A stretch of 64,000 nucleotides of DNA from Thauera aromatica_A (GCF_023093595.1 NZ_JALLIK010000102.1:50977-114976); one strand, 5' to 3'. Shown: positions 19,381-30,904, counted from the first letter of the stretch. Numbers and translations: made by a program. Notes: generated from the letters alone by a model not told the origin.

Positions 19381-19755
19381 ATGCTGGAAAATTATTTTCC
19401 CGTATTGGTGTTCATTCTCGTTGGACTTGGTTTCGGGCTTGCTCCTGTCATTCTTGGGCGACTTCTTGCGCCCTATCGCCCTGACGGCGAAAAGCTCTCT
19501 CCCTACGAATGCGGCTTCGAGGCGTTTGAAGACGCCCGCATGAAGTTCGACGTTCGCTATTACCTGATCGCCATTCTCTTTATTCTGTTCGATCTCGAAA
19601 TCGCCTTCCTCTTTCCGTGGGCGACGGTCTTTCAGGAATTCATTGCCGCCGGCGAGCTGGCCTGGTTCGTGTTCGGCTCGGTGATGGTCTTTCTTACGGT
19701 TCTGGTCATCGGGTACATCGTCGAGTGGAAAAACGGCGCACTCGACTGGGAGTAA
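19381..19755 (+). CDS. nuoA: NADH-quinone oxidoreductase subunit A
   Basis: NuoA is a small membrane subunit at the junction between the peripheral arm and the membrane arm of complex I. It is 124 residues with three transmembrane helices (~6-28, 62-82, 88-110). The conserved cytoplasmic loop KLSPYECGFEAFEDARMKFD contains the Cys that becomes accessible in the deactive state of the enzyme in some species. It is first of 14 nuo genes, in the order A-N with the standard proteobacterial separate nuoC and nuoD. The stop is 3 bp before nuoB. Confidence 0.97.
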   Translation: MLENYFPVLVFILVGLGFGLAPVILGRLLAPYRPDGEKLSPYECGFEAFEDARMKFDVRYYLIAILFILFDLEIAFLFPWATVFQEFIAAGELAWFVFGSVMVFLTVLVIGYIVEWKNGALDWE

Positions 19756-19758
19756 TGC

Positions 19759-20235
19759 ATGAGCATTGAGGGCGTCTTCCGCGAGGGGTTCGTTACCACC
19801 TCGCTCGATGCGGTCATCAATTGGACGCGCACCGGTTCCTTGTGGCCGATGACCTTCGGTCTGGCCTGTTGTGCGGTGGAGATGATTCATGCGGGCTGTT
19901 CGCGCTATGACCTCGACCGCTTCGGTGTCGTGTTCCGGCCCAGTCCGCGCCAGTCCGATCTGATGATCGTGGCCGGAACGCTGTGCAACAAGATGGCGCC
20001 GGCGCTGCGCAAGGTCTACGACCAGATGTCGGAGCCGCGCTGGGTTATTTCCATGGGTTCCTGCGCCAATGGTGGTGGCTATTACCACTATTCCTATTCG
20101 GTCGTGCGCGGCTGCGACCGGATCGTGCCGGTCGATGTCTATGTGCCGGGCTGTCCGCCGACGGCCGAGGCGTTGATCTACGGCATTCTGCAGCTCCAGA
20201 ACAAGATCAAGCGCACCAATACGATTGCGCGCTGA
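19759..20235 (+). CDS. nuoB: NADH-quinone oxidoreductase subunit B
   Basis: NuoB holds cluster N2, the last iron-sulfur centre before ubiquinone. It is 158 residues. The N2 ligands are visible as the tandem pair Cys37-Cys38 (GLACCAVEM), Cys102 (MGSCANGGG) and Cys132 (VPGCPPTAE). It forms the quinone pocket together with NuoD and NuoH. It starts 3 bp after nuoA and is followed 14 bp later by nuoC. Confidence 0.98.
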   Translation: MSIEGVFREGFVTTSLDAVINWTRTGSLWPMTFGLACCAVEMIHAGCSRYDLDRFGVVFRPSPRQSDLMIVAGTLCNKMAPALRKVYDQMSEPRWVISMGSCANGGGYYHYSYSVVRGCDRIVPVDVYVPGCPPTAEALIYGILQLQNKIKRTNTIAR

Positions 20236-20249
20236 AGGGTGTCCCAGAC

Positions 20250-20855
20250 ATGAGTGTCAAACTTGAACGCCTGAGCCAGACCTTGCGCGATGTGTTCGGC
20301 GACCGCATCCGGTCGCTGGTGCTCGATCGCGGCGAGCTCACGATCGAAGTCGCCGCCGCCGAGTACCTGCGCATCGCGCGAAAGCTCCGCGACCACGAGG
20401 AGCTGCGCTTCGATCAGTTGATCGACATTTCGGGGCTCGATTATTCCGCTTACGGCAATGCTCCGTGGGAAGGCCGGCGCTTCGCTTCCGTGGCTCATCT
20501 GACTTCGGTCAGGCACAACTGGCGGTTGCGCGTGCGGGTGTTCGCCGAGGACGACGGTTTTCCGGTGGTTGATTCGGTCGTCGACGTGTGGCCGAGCGCC
20601 AACTGGTTCGAGCGCGAGTCTTTCGATCTGTACGGCATCCTGTATGCCGGCCACCCCGACCTGCGCCGCATCCTCACCGACTACGGTTTCGTCGGTCATC
20701 CGTTCCGCAAGGACTTCCCGGTGTCGGGCTATGTCGAAATGCGCTACGACCCGGAGCAGGGCAGGGTCGTCTACCAGCCGGTGACCATCGAGCCGCGCGA
20801 GAACACGCCGCGCATCGTGCGCGAAGAGAACTACGGGGACGTCGGCCATGGCTGA
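20250..20855 (+). CDS. nuoC: NADH-quinone oxidoreductase subunit C
   Basis: NuoC is the 30-kDa-type structural subunit of the hydrogenase-like connecting module. It is 201 residues from the ATG at 20250 (MSVKLERLSQTLRDVFGD); the longer open frame reaches back into nuoB and is not used. The family signature ERESFDLYGILYAGHPDLRR is present, followed by ILTDYGFVGHPFRKDFP. It overlaps the nuoD start by 8 bp. nuoC and nuoD are separate genes here, not fused as in E. coli. Confidence 0.97.
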   Translation: MSVKLERLSQTLRDVFGDRIRSLVLDRGELTIEVAAAEYLRIARKLRDHEELRFDQLIDISGLDYSAYGNAPWEGRRFASVAHLTSVRHNWRLRVRVFAEDDGFPVVDSVVDVWPSANWFERESFDLYGILYAGHPDLRRILTDYGFVGHPFRKDFPVSGYVEMRYDPEQGRVVYQPVTIEPRENTPRIVREENYGDVGHG

Positions 20856-22101
20856 GATCCGCAACTATACGATCAACTTCGGCCCGCAGCATCCTTCCGC
20901 CCATGGTGTACTGCGCCTGGTGCTGGAGCTGGATGGCGAAGTCGTCGAGCGTGCCGACCCGCATATCGGCCTGCTTCACCGCGGCACCGAAAAGCTCGCC
21001 GAGACCCGCACCTGGGTGCAGTCGGTGCCTTATATGGATCGCCTCGACTACGTCTCGATGATGTGCAACGAGCACGCCTATTGCATGGCCATCGAGCGCC
21101 TGCTGGGCGTGCAGGTGCCCGAGCGGGCCCAGTACATCCGCGTGATGTTCGACGAGATCACCCGGGTCCTGAATCACCTGCTCAATATCGGCACCCACGC
21201 GCTCGACATCGGCGCGATGACGATGGTGCTGTACACCTTCCGCGAGCGCGAAGACCTGATGGACGTCTACGAGGCGGTGTCCGGCGCGCGCATGCATGCG
21301 GCCTACTACCGGCCGGGCGGCGTCTATCGCGACCTGCCCGAGCGCATGCCGAAGTACGAGGTCAACAAGTTCAAGAACGAGAAGACGGTCCGGGAACTCA
21401 ATGCCAGCCGCGAAGGCTCGCTGCTCGATTTCCTGGAAGATTTCACCGACCGCTTCCCGACCTACTGCGACGAATACGAGACCCTGCTCACCGACAACCG
21501 GATCTGGAAGCAGCGTACCGTCGGCATCGGCGTCGTTTCGCCGGAGCAGGCGCTGGCGTGGGGCTTCACCGGCCCGATGCTGCGCGGTTCGGGCATCGCC
21601 TGGGATCTGCGCAAGAAGCAGCCCTACGAAGTCTACGACCGCATGGACTTCGACATTCCGGTGGGCAAGAACGGCGACTGCTACGACCGTTATCTGTGCC
21701 GCATGGAAGAGATGCGCCAGTCCAACCGCATCATCCGCCAGTGCATCGACTGGCTGCGCAAGAATCCCGGGCCGGTGATCACCGACAACCACAAGGTCGC
21801 CCCGCCCGCGCGTGCGGACATGAAGTCGAACATGGAAGAGCTGATCCACCACTTCAAGCTCTTCTCCGAAGGTATGCACGTGCCGAAGGGCGAAGTCTAT
21901 GCCGCGATCGAGCACCCGAAGGGCGAGTTCGGCGTCTATGCCGTTTCCGATGGGGCCAACAAGCCGTATCGCCTGAAGCTGCGCGCGCCGGGCTTCGCCC
22001 ACCTCGCGGCGATGGACGAACTGGCCCGCGGCCACATGATCGCCGACGTGGTCGCGATCATCGGCACGATGGACGTGGTGTTCGGCGAAATCGACCGCTG
22101 A
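20848..22101 (+). CDS. nuoD: NADH-quinone oxidoreductase subunit D
   Basis: NuoD is the 49-kDa-type subunit that forms most of the quinone-binding cavity. It is 417 residues. The N-terminal hairpin FGPQHPSAHGVLRL carries the quinone-site His, and HRGTEKLAE and YMDRLDYVSM contribute to the pocket. The C-terminus ends DVVFGEIDR, typical of the family. It overlaps nuoC by 8 bp; a 98-bp gap before nuoE (22102-22199) contains no gene. Confidence 0.98.
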   Translation: MAEIRNYTINFGPQHPSAHGVLRLVLELDGEVVERADPHIGLLHRGTEKLAETRTWVQSVPYMDRLDYVSMMCNEHAYCMAIERLLGVQVPERAQYIRVMFDEITRVLNHLLNIGTHALDIGAMTMVLYTFREREDLMDVYEAVSGARMHAAYYRPGGVYRDLPERMPKYEVNKFKNEKTVRELNASREGSLLDFLEDFTDRFPTYCDEYETLLTDNRIWKQRTVGIGVVSPEQALAWGFTGPMLRGSGIAWDLRKKQPYEVYDRMDFDIPVGKNGDCYDRYLCRMEEMRQSNRIIRQCIDWLRKNPGPVITDNHKVAPPARADMKSNMEELIHHFKLFSEGMHVPKGEVYAAIEHPKGEFGVYAVSDGANKPYRLKLRAPGFAHLAAMDELARGHMIADVVAIIGTMDVVFGEIDR

Positions 22102-22199
22102 GCGAAAGTGCCGCGCGCGTCCGTACGAAGGGAATCGGCGCCTGCGGGCGCCACGGTATCAAACAAGAATCGGCAGGCTATCCGGAAGATCAAGACGAC

Positions 22200-22675
22200 A
22201 TGCTGAGCCAGGAATCGCTGCAACAGATCGATCGAGAGATCGCAAAATATCCGCCCGATCAGAAGCAGTCCGCGGTGATGTCCGCGCTGCGGATCGCGCA
22301 GGTGGAAAAGGGCTGGCTGCCGAAGGAACTCATCGAGTTCGTGGCCGATTATCTCGACATGCCGGCGATCGCCGCCTACGAGGTGGCGAGCTTCTACAAC
22401 ATGTACGACCTCGAGCCGGTCGGTCGGCACAAGATCACCGTGTGCACCAACCTGCCCTGTGCGCTGTCCGGCGGCGTCCATGCCGCCGACTACCTGAAGC
22501 AGAAGCTCGGCATCGATTTCAATGAGACCACGCCCGACGGCAAGTTTACGCTGAAGGAAGGCGAGTGCATGGGCGCCTGTGGCGACGCCCCGGTGCTGCT
22601 GGTGAACAACCATCACATGTGCAGCTGGATGACCACCGAGAGGATCGACCAGATTCTGGCCGAGCTGGACAAGAA

Positions 22676-22679
<4 letters not shown>
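22200..22679 (+). CDS. nuoE: NADH-quinone oxidoreductase subunit E
   Basis: NuoE is the 24-kDa-type subunit that binds the [2Fe-2S] cluster N1a beside NuoF. It is 159 residues from the ATG at 22200 (MLSQESLQQIDREIAKYP). The thioredoxin-like domain carries Cys82 and Cys87 (VCTNLPC) and Cys123 and Cys127 (GECMGACGDAP). The stop overlaps the nuoF start (ATGA), so translation is coupled. Confidence 0.97.
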
Positions 22680-23988
<1,309 letters not shown>

Positions 23989-23995
<7 letters not shown>

Positions 23996-26328
23996 AGATC
24001 GAAATCGACGGCAAGCAGGTCCAGGTCAATGACGGCAGCACCGTGATGGATGCAGCCGTGGTGGCCGGGGCCTACATCCCGCACTTCTGCTATCACAAAA
24101 AGCTGTCCATCGCCGCCAGCTGCCGGATGTGCCTGGTCCAGGTCGAGAAGGCGCCCAAGCCGCTGCCCGCCTGTGCCACGCCGGTGACCAACGGCATGAA
24201 AGTGTGGACCCATTCGGAACAGGCGGTGAAGGCGCAGAAGGGGGTGATGGAATTCCTCCTCATCAACCACCCGCTCGACTGCCCGATCTGCGATCAGGGC
24301 GGCGAATGCCAGCTCCAGGATCTGGCCGTCGGCTACGGTTCTTCCGCTTCGCGCTATCAGGAAGAAAAGCGCGTCGTGTTCAACAAGAACCTCGGCGCCC
24401 TCGTCTCCACCGACATGACGCGCTGCATCAACTGCACGCGCTGCGTCCGCTTCACCACCGAAATCGCCGGCGAGATGGAAATGGGCCAGGCCTTCCGCGG
24501 CGAGCACGCGGAGATCATGCCCTTCATCGAACGCACGATCGACACCGAACTGTCGGGCAACATCATCGACCTCTGTCCGGTCGGCGCCCTGACCTCGAAG
24601 CCGTTCCGCTTCGCCGCACGCACCTGGGAGCTGTCGCGGCGCAAGTCGGTGAGCCCGCATGATTCGCTCGGCGCGAACCTGATCGTCCAGACCAAGCACG
24701 ACGTGGTCAAACGCGTGCTGCCGCTGGAAAACGAAGAACTCAACGAATGCTGGCTGTCGGACAAGGACCGCTTCTCCTATGAAGCGCTCGTCAGCGAGCA
24801 GCGCCTGACCACGCCGATGATCAAGCAGGGTGGGCAGTGGAAGCCGGTCGACTGGCAGGCCGCACTCGAATTCGCTGCCACCGGGCTGCGCGGGATCGCC
24901 AAGGATCACGGCGCGGCCGCCCTCGGCGCGCTCGCCTCGCCGCACTCGACGGTTGAAGAGCTCTACCTGCTGCAGAAGCTGATGCGCGGACTGGGCTCGG
25001 GCAACGTCGATTTCCGCCTGCGCCAGGCCGATTTCCGCGCCGACGGCAAAAGGGCCGGAGTCCCCTGGCTGGGCATGCCGGTCGCCGGCGTCGCTGATCT
25101 CAACCGCCTGCTCGTGATCGGCAGCTTCCTGCGCAAGGATGCGCCGCTGCTCGCCCAGCGCGTGCGCCAGGCGGCGAAGAAGGGCTTGCACGTCAGCGCG
25201 ATCGGCCCGAATGCCGAAGAGTGGTTGATTCCGGTCCGGAACCGGGCGCTGGTCGCGCCCTCGGCGATGGTCGCCACGCTCGCCCAGGTGGTGGTTGCGC
25301 TGGCGCGTGAAAAGGGGGCCGAAATCAGTCCCGCGCTGCTGGGCAAACTGCCCGACACGGTCGCCGCCGAAGCGCTGGCGATCGCGCAAAGCCTCGCCAG
25401 CGGACGCAAAGTCGCAGTGTGGCTGGGCAGCCTCGCCGCCCAGCACGGCCGTGCCAGCGAGCTGCAGATGCTCGCGCAGGAAATCGCCCGCCTTTGCGCC
25501 GGCAGCTTCGGCTTCATCGGCGAGGCCGCCAACAGCGTCGGCGGCTATCTTGCCGGTGCAGTGCCGGCCGCCGACGGCCTCGATGCTGCCGCGATGATCG
25601 CGCAGCCGCGCAAGGCCTATGTCGTGCTCGGCGCCGAACCGGACCTCGATTTCGCCAACCCGGCGGCGACGATCGGCGCGATGAGCTCCGCGCAGCTGGT
25701 GGTGGGGCTGTCGGCTTTCGATTCCCCCGCGCTGCGCGCAGTCGCCGATGTGCTGCTGCCGATCGCGCCCTTCACCGAAACTTCGGGCACCTTCGTCAAC
25801 TGCGAAGGCCGCGCCCAGAGCTTCACCGCGGTGGCCCGCCCGCTGGGCGAGGTGCGCCCGGGCTGGAAAGTGCTGCGCGTGCTCGGCAACCTGCTGTCGC
25901 TCGAAGGCTTCGGCTACGACGATTCCGAAGCGGTTCGCGCCCAGGCCTTGCCGGCCGATCTCGCCGCGGCACTCGACAACGGCATCGAAGGCGTGGTGGT
26001 GTCCTCCGCCAGCGCGGCGGCGAACGCCCTCGAGCGCGTTGCCGACGTGCCGATCTATTTTGCCGATGCCCTCGTGCGTCGTGCTCCTTCGCTGCAGAAG
26101 ACGCGCGATGCCGCTGCGCCGGTGGCGCGCATCGCACCGGCGACGCTTGCCGCGCTCGGACTTGCGGCCGGGCAGAAAATTCGAGTCGTCCAGGGAGGAG
26201 GGCGCGCGGAACTGACCGTTCAGTCGGACGCGGGCCTTGCCGCCGGCTGCGTGCGCGTCGCGGCGGCGCATCCCTCGACCGCTGCGCTCGGCGCGATGAG
26301 CGGTGAACTCAGCGTGGAGCGTGTCTGA
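23989..26328 (+). CDS. nuoG: NADH-quinone oxidoreductase subunit G
   Basis: NuoG is the largest peripheral-arm subunit and carries an electron wire. It is 779 residues from the ATG at 23989 (MLEIEIDGKQVQVNDG). The N-terminal ferredoxin domain binds [2Fe-2S] N1b (HFCYHKKLSIAASCRMCLV). A His/Cys [4Fe-4S] site for N5 follows in NHPLDCPICDQGGECQLQD, and N4 sits in DMTRCINCTRCVRF plus DLCPVGALTSKP. The rest is a molybdopterin-oxidoreductase-like domain without a cofactor. The extra N7 cysteine motif of E. coli NuoG is not seen. The stop overlaps nuoH (TGATG). Confidence 0.97.
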
Positions 26329-27377
26329 TGGAAGCGATGCTGCAACCTGTCGCCGAATTTTTCGGCCCTGCCTGGACTGCGGTGTGGACGCTGGCGAAGA
26401 TCGTCGCGATCATCGCTCCGCTGATGATCTGCGTGGCCTATCTGACGCTTGCCGAGCGCAAGGTGATCGGCTACATGCAGGTCCGCATCGGCCCCAACCG
26501 CGTCGGGCCCAAGGGCCTGCTGCAGCCGATCGCCGACGGCATGAAGCTGCTGTTCAAGGAAATCATCGTCCCGAGCGGGGCCAACAAGGGCTTGTTCATC
26601 CTCGGCCCGATCCTCGCCATCGCGCCTTCGCTGGCGGCCTGGGCGGTGGTTCCCTTCGATGACGGCCTGGTGCTCGCCAACGTCAATGCCGGCCTGCTGT
26701 TCCTGCTCGCGATCACTTCGATGGAAGTCTATGGGGTGATCGTCGCCGGCTGGGCGTCGAACTCGAAATACCCCTTCCTCGGTGCGATGCGCGCTGCGGC
26801 GCAGATGGTGTCCTACGAAGTGTCGATGGGCTTCGCCCTGATCTGCGTGCTGCTGATCTCGGCCAGCCTGAACCTCACCGACATCGTCACTTCGCAGGGC
26901 CAGGGCCGCTTCCACGACATGGGCCTGTCCTTCCTGTCGTGGAACTGGCTGCCGCTGCTGCCGATGTTCGTGGTGTACGTGATCTCGGGCATCGCCGAGA
27001 CCAACCGCGCCCCGTTCGACGTCGTCGAAGGCGAAGCCGAAGTCGTCGCCGGTCACATGGTCGAGTACTCGGGCATGACCTTCGCGCTGTTCTTCCTCGC
27101 CGAGTACGCGAACATGATCCTGGTGTCGATCCTGACCTCGATCCTGTTCCTCGGCGGCTGGCTGTCGCCGGTCGGCTTCCTGCCCGACGGCTTCCACTGG
27201 CTGGCGCTGAAGACCGCGTTCATCCTGCTGTTGTTCCTGTGGGCGCGTGCCACCTTCCCGCGCTTCCGCTACGACCACATCATGCGCTTGGGGTGGAAGG
27301 TGTTCATCCCGGTGACCCTGGTGTGGGTGTTTGTAGTGGCGGTGTGGATGATGTCGCCGCTGTCGATCTGGAGTTGA
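26328..27377 (+). CDS. nuoH: NADH-quinone oxidoreductase subunit H
   Basis: NuoH anchors the peripheral arm and forms the membrane side of the quinone chamber. It is 349 residues with about eight transmembrane helices. Conserved loops are AERKVIGYMQVRIGPNRVGP after TM1 and GIAETNRAPFDVVEGEAEVV, the acidic third cytoplasmic loop that lines the quinone channel. It starts on the nuoG stop codon. nuoI begins 8 bp after its stop. Confidence 0.98.
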   Translation: MEAMLQPVAEFFGPAWTAVWTLAKIVAIIAPLMICVAYLTLAERKVIGYMQVRIGPNRVGPKGLLQPIADGMKLLFKEIIVPSGANKGLFILGPILAIAPSLAAWAVVPFDDGLVLANVNAGLLFLLAITSMEVYGVIVAGWASNSKYPFLGAMRAAAQMVSYEVSMGFALICVLLISASLNLTDIVTSQGQGRFHDMGLSFLSWNWLPLLPMFVVYVISGIAETNRAPFDVVEGEAEVVAGHMVEYSGMTFALFFLAEYANMILVSILTSILFLGGWLSPVGFLPDGFHWLALKTAFILLLFLWARATFPRFRYDHIMRLGWKVFIPVTLVWVFVVAVWMMSPLSIWS

Positions 27378-27384
27378 GAAGACC

Positions 27385-27870
27385 ATGGGTGCCAAGGATT
27401 ACATCGGCAGTCTGTTCCTGAAGGAACTCGTCAAGGGCATGGCCCTGACCGGACGGCATTTCTTCCAGCGCAAGATCACCGTCCAGTATCCGGAAGAAAA
27501 AACCCCGCAGAGCAACCGCTTCCGCGGCCTGCACGCGCTGCGCCGCTACCCGAACGGTGAAGAGCGCTGCATCGCGTGCAAGCTGTGCGAGGCGATCTGC
27601 CCGGCGATGGCGATCACGATAGAGTCCGAACAGCGCGAGGACGGTTCGCGCCGGACCACGCGCTACGACATCGACCTCACCAAGTGCATCTTCTGCGGCT
27701 TCTGCGAGGAAGCCTGTCCGGTCGATGCCATCGTCGAGACACGGGTGCTGGAATATCACGGCGAACGGCGTGGCGATCTCTACTACACCAAGCAGATGCT
27801 GCTGGCGGTAGGGGAGCGCAACGAGGCCCAGATCGCGGCCGACCGCGAGCAAGACGCAAAGTACCGCTAA
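27385..27870 (+). CDS. nuoI: NADH-quinone oxidoreductase subunit I
   Basis: NuoI is the ferredoxin-like subunit carrying the two [4Fe-4S] clusters N6a and N6b. It is 161 residues. The two eight-iron motifs are CIACKLCEAICP (Cys62, 65, 68, 72) and CIFCGFCEEACP (Cys101, 104, 107, 111). A short amphipathic N-terminus precedes them. nuoJ follows after 30 bp. Confidence 0.98.
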   Translation: MGAKDYIGSLFLKELVKGMALTGRHFFQRKITVQYPEEKTPQSNRFRGLHALRRYPNGEERCIACKLCEAICPAMAITIESEQREDGSRRTTRYDIDLTKCIFCGFCEEACPVDAIVETRVLEYHGERRGDLYYTKQMLLAVGERNEAQIAADREQDAKYR

Positions 27871-27900
27871 GGGGAGGGCGCTGCGGCGCCATTCAGGAAC

Positions 27901-28506
27901 ATGGAATTCAAGACCTTCGTCTTCTACTTTCTCGCCGCGATCATGGTGCTCGCGGCGCTGAGGGTGATCACCGTCCGGAACCCGGTGCATGCCGCGCTGT
28001 TCCTGGTGCTGACCTTCTTCAACGCGGGCGGCCTGTGGCTGCTGCTGCAGGCCGAGTTTCTCGCCGTCACCCTGGTGATGGTCTATGTCGGCGCAGTGAT
28101 GGTGCTGTTCCTGTTCGTGGTGATGATGCTCGACATCAATCTCGATCGTCTGCGCGAAGGCTTCTGGAGCTATCTGCCGGTCGGCGCGCTGGTCGGCATC
28201 CTGATGCTGATCGAGATGATCCTGGTGCTCGGCGGCCCGTACTTCGGCCTCGACGCGATGCCGGCTCCGCCCGCCGCGGCCGAGACCTACAGCAACACCC
28301 GCGAACTGGGCCGCGTGCTCTACACCGACTACGTCTATCCGTTCGAACTCGCCTCGCTGGTGCTGCTGGTGGCGATGGTCGCCGCGGTGGCGCTGACGCT
28401 GCGCAAGCGCAAGGGGCTGAAGTCCATCCCGCCGTCCGAGCAGGTCGCGGTGAAGCGCGAAGGCCGCGTCGAGCTGGTGAAGATGCAGGCCGAAAAACAA
28501 GACTGA
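27901..28506 (+). CDS. nuoJ: NADH-quinone oxidoreductase subunit J
   Basis: NuoJ is a membrane subunit whose third helix carries a pi-bulge implicated in coupling. It is 201 residues with five transmembrane helices and the conserved AEFLAVTLVMVYVGAVMVLF stretch. The C-terminal ~35 residues are cytoplasmic and charged (LRKRKGLKSIPP...). The start at 27901 is preceded by AGGA. nuoK starts 58 bp after its stop. Confidence 0.97.
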   Translation: MEFKTFVFYFLAAIMVLAALRVITVRNPVHAALFLVLTFFNAGGLWLLLQAEFLAVTLVMVYVGAVMVLFLFVVMMLDINLDRLREGFWSYLPVGALVGILMLIEMILVLGGPYFGLDAMPAPPAAAETYSNTRELGRVLYTDYVYPFELASLVLLVAMVAAVALTLRKRKGLKSIPPSEQVAVKREGRVELVKMQAEKQD

Positions 28507-28564
28507 CGCAGCACGCGAACAAGAACCGCGCCGGTCATGCGCCGGCGCGATCAGGGAGTCACAG

Positions 28565-28870
28565 ATGCTTTCGCTTTCCCATTTCCTCATCCTGGGCGCG
28601 ATCCTGTTCGCGATCAGCGTGGTCGGGATCTTCCTCAACCGGAAGAACCTGATCGTGCTGCTGATGGCCATCGAGCTGATGCTGCTGTCGGTCAACATGA
28701 ACTTCGTCGCCTTCTCGCACTATCTGGGCGACATCGCCGGCCAGGTTTTCGTTTTCTTCATCCTCACCGTCGCAGCGGCCGAGTCCGCGATCGGCCTGGC
28801 GATCCTGATCGTCATGTTCCGCAACATGCGCACGATCCATGTGGATGATCTGGACAGCCTCAAGGGTTAA
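28565..28870 (+). CDS. nuoK: NADH-quinone oxidoreductase subunit K
   Basis: NuoK is the MrpC-like membrane subunit of the proton-pumping arm. It is 101 residues with three transmembrane helices. The two intramembrane glutamates important for proton transfer are in LLMAIELMLLSVN and in FILTVAAAESAIGLAI. nuoL starts 12 bp after its stop. Confidence 0.98.
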   Translation: MLSLSHFLILGAILFAISVVGIFLNRKNLIVLLMAIELMLLSVNMNFVAFSHYLGDIAGQVFVFFILTVAAAESAIGLAILIVMFRNMRTIHVDDLDSLKG

Positions 28871-28882
28871 GGAAGCGTCACG

Positions 28883-30904
28883 ATGACGGACATGCAGACA
28901 CTTTATCTTCTCGTGCCGCTGGCGCCGCTCGCCGGGGCGATTCTGGCCGGGTTGTTCGGCAAGACGATCGGGCGTGCCGGGGCGCACACCGTCACCATTC
29001 TGGGAGTGGCGATCGCCTTCGCCCTGTCGGTGCTGATCTATCAGGACGTAGCCGCGGGCAACACTTTCGACGGCACGCTCTACACCTGGATGGTCGCGGG
29101 CGACATCACCTTCGAAGTCGGTTTCCTGATCGACTCGCTGACCGTGATGATGATGCTGGTGGTGACCTTCGTGTCGCTGATGGTGCACATCTACACCATC
29201 GGCTACATGGCCGAAGACCCCGGCTACCAGCGCTTCTTCAGCTACATCTCGCTGTTCACCTTCTCGATGCTGATGCTGGTGATGTCCAACAACTTCCTCC
29301 AGCTGTTCTTCGGCTGGGAAGCGGTGGGCCTCGTCTCCTACCTCCTGATCGGTTTCTGGTACGACCGTCCGACGGCGATCTACGCCAACCTGAAGGCCTT
29401 CCTGGTCAACCGCGTCGGTGACTTCGGCTTTCTCCTCGGTATCGGCCTGATCGTCGCCTACACCGGCAGCCTGAACTACGCCGAAGTGTTCGCCCAGGCG
29501 CAGGAACTGTCGGTCACCGAGATGGCCGTCACCGGCTGGCCGCTGATCACCGCGATCTGCATCTGCCTGTTCATCGGCGCGATGGGCAAGTCCGCCCAGG
29601 TACCGCTGCACGTCTGGCTGCCCGACTCGATGGAAGGCCCGACCCCGATCTCGGCGCTGATCCACGCCGCGACCATGGTGACTGCGGGCATCTTCATGGT
29701 GGCGCGCATGTCGCCGCTGTTCGAACTGTCCGACGCGGCGCTCTCCTTCGTGCTCGTGATCGGTGCCACCACCGCGCTGTTCATGGGCTTTCTCGGCATC
29801 GTCCAGAACGACATCAAGCGCGTCGTCGCCTACTCGACGCTGTCCCAGCTCGGCTACATGACCGTGGCGCTGGGCGTGTCGGCCTACTCGGCGGCGGTGT
29901 TCCATCTGATGACCCATGCTTTCTTCAAGGCCTTGCTGTTCCTCGGTGCCGGATCGGTGATCATCGGCATGCACCACGACCAGGATATGCGCAACATGGG
30001 CGGATTGTGGAAGTACATGCCGGTCACCTGGCTCACTTCGCTGCTAGGCTCGCTCGCCCTGATCGGCTTCCCCTTCTTCGCCGGCTTCTACTCCAAGGAC
30101 TCGATCATCGAGGCGGTGCACGCGTCGACCATCCCCGGTGCCGGCTATGCCCTGTTCTGCGTGCTGCTGGGCGTGTTCGTCACCGCGTTCTACTCGTTCC
30201 GCATGTATTTCCTGGTCTTCCACGGCAAGGAGCGCTTCGGCAACGGGCACGGGCATCATGACCATCACGGCGATCACGACGACGAGGAGCCTTCGGCCGA
30301 CCATCACCACGGCCTCGCCCCGGGGCAGAAGCCGCACGAGTCGCCGTGGGTGGTCACGCTGCCGCTGGTCCTGCTCGCCATTCCCTCGGTGCTGATCGGC
30401 TTCTTCACTATCGAACCGATGCTGTTCGGCGACTGGTTCGCGGGCGTGATCTTCGTCGGCGACAACCACGCCGGCCTGAAAGAGCTCGAGGCGGCCTTCC
30501 ACGGTCCGGTGGCGATGGCGCTGCACGGCCTGCAGACCGCGCCGTTCTGGCTGGCGATGGGCGGGGTCGTGCTGGCCTGGTTCTTCTATCTGGTCCGTCC
30601 GGGCATTCCGGCGGCGATCCAGCGCACCTTCAGGCCGATCCACAGCCTGCTCGAGAACAAGTACTTCTTCGACCGCTTCAACGAGATCGTCTTCGCCGGC
30701 GGCGCCCGCCTGCTCGGCAAGGGACTGTGGAAGGGGGGCGACCAGGGCCTGATCGACGGCATCGCGGTCAATGGCTCTGCGAAGCTGGTGGGCTGGGTGG
30801 CGCAGATGTCGCGTCTGTTCCAGACCGGCCACCTCTACCAGTACGCCTTCATGATGATCATCGGCGTGTTCGTGCTGCTCACCTACTGGTTCAACCGCGG
30901 CTGA
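28883..30904 (+). CDS. nuoL: NADH-quinone oxidoreductase subunit L
   Basis: NuoL is the distal antiporter-like proton channel of complex I, with a long lateral helix that spans the membrane arm. It is 673 residues with about 16 transmembrane segments. The conserved motifs WEAVGLVSYLLIGFW (key Glu of TM5), GAMGKSAQVPLHVWLPDSMEGP (key Lys of TM7) and HLMTHAFFKALLFL are intact. A His/Asp-rich hydrophilic loop (residues 454-477, nine His) lies between late helices. nuoM follows after 85 bp with no obvious element between. Confidence 0.97.
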   Translation: MTDMQTLYLLVPLAPLAGAILAGLFGKTIGRAGAHTVTILGVAIAFALSVLIYQDVAAGNTFDGTLYTWMVAGDITFEVGFLIDSLTVMMMLVVTFVSLMVHIYTIGYMAEDPGYQRFFSYISLFTFSMLMLVMSNNFLQLFFGWEAVGLVSYLLIGFWYDRPTAIYANLKAFLVNRVGDFGFLLGIGLIVAYTGSLNYAEVFAQAQELSVTEMAVTGWPLITAICICLFIGAMGKSAQVPLHVWLPDSMEGPTPISALIHAATMVTAGIFMVARMSPLFELSDAALSFVLVIGATTALFMGFLGIVQNDIKRVVAYSTLSQLGYMTVALGVSAYSAAVFHLMTHAFFKALLFLGAGSVIIGMHHDQDMRNMGGLWKYMPVTWLTSLLGSLALIGFPFFAGFYSKDSIIEAVHASTIPGAGYALFCVLLGVFVTAFYSFRMYFLVFHGKERFGNGHGHHDHHGDHDDEEPSADHHHGLAPGQKPHESPWVVTLPLVLLAIPSVLIGFFTIEPMLFGDWFAGVIFVGDNHAGLKELEAAFHGPVAMALHGLQTAPFWLAMGGVVLAWFFYLVRPGIPAAIQRTFRPIHSLLENKYFFDRFNEIVFAGGARLLGKGLWKGGDQGLIDGIAVNGSAKLVGWVAQMSRLFQTGHLYQYAFMMIIGVFVLLTYWFNRG

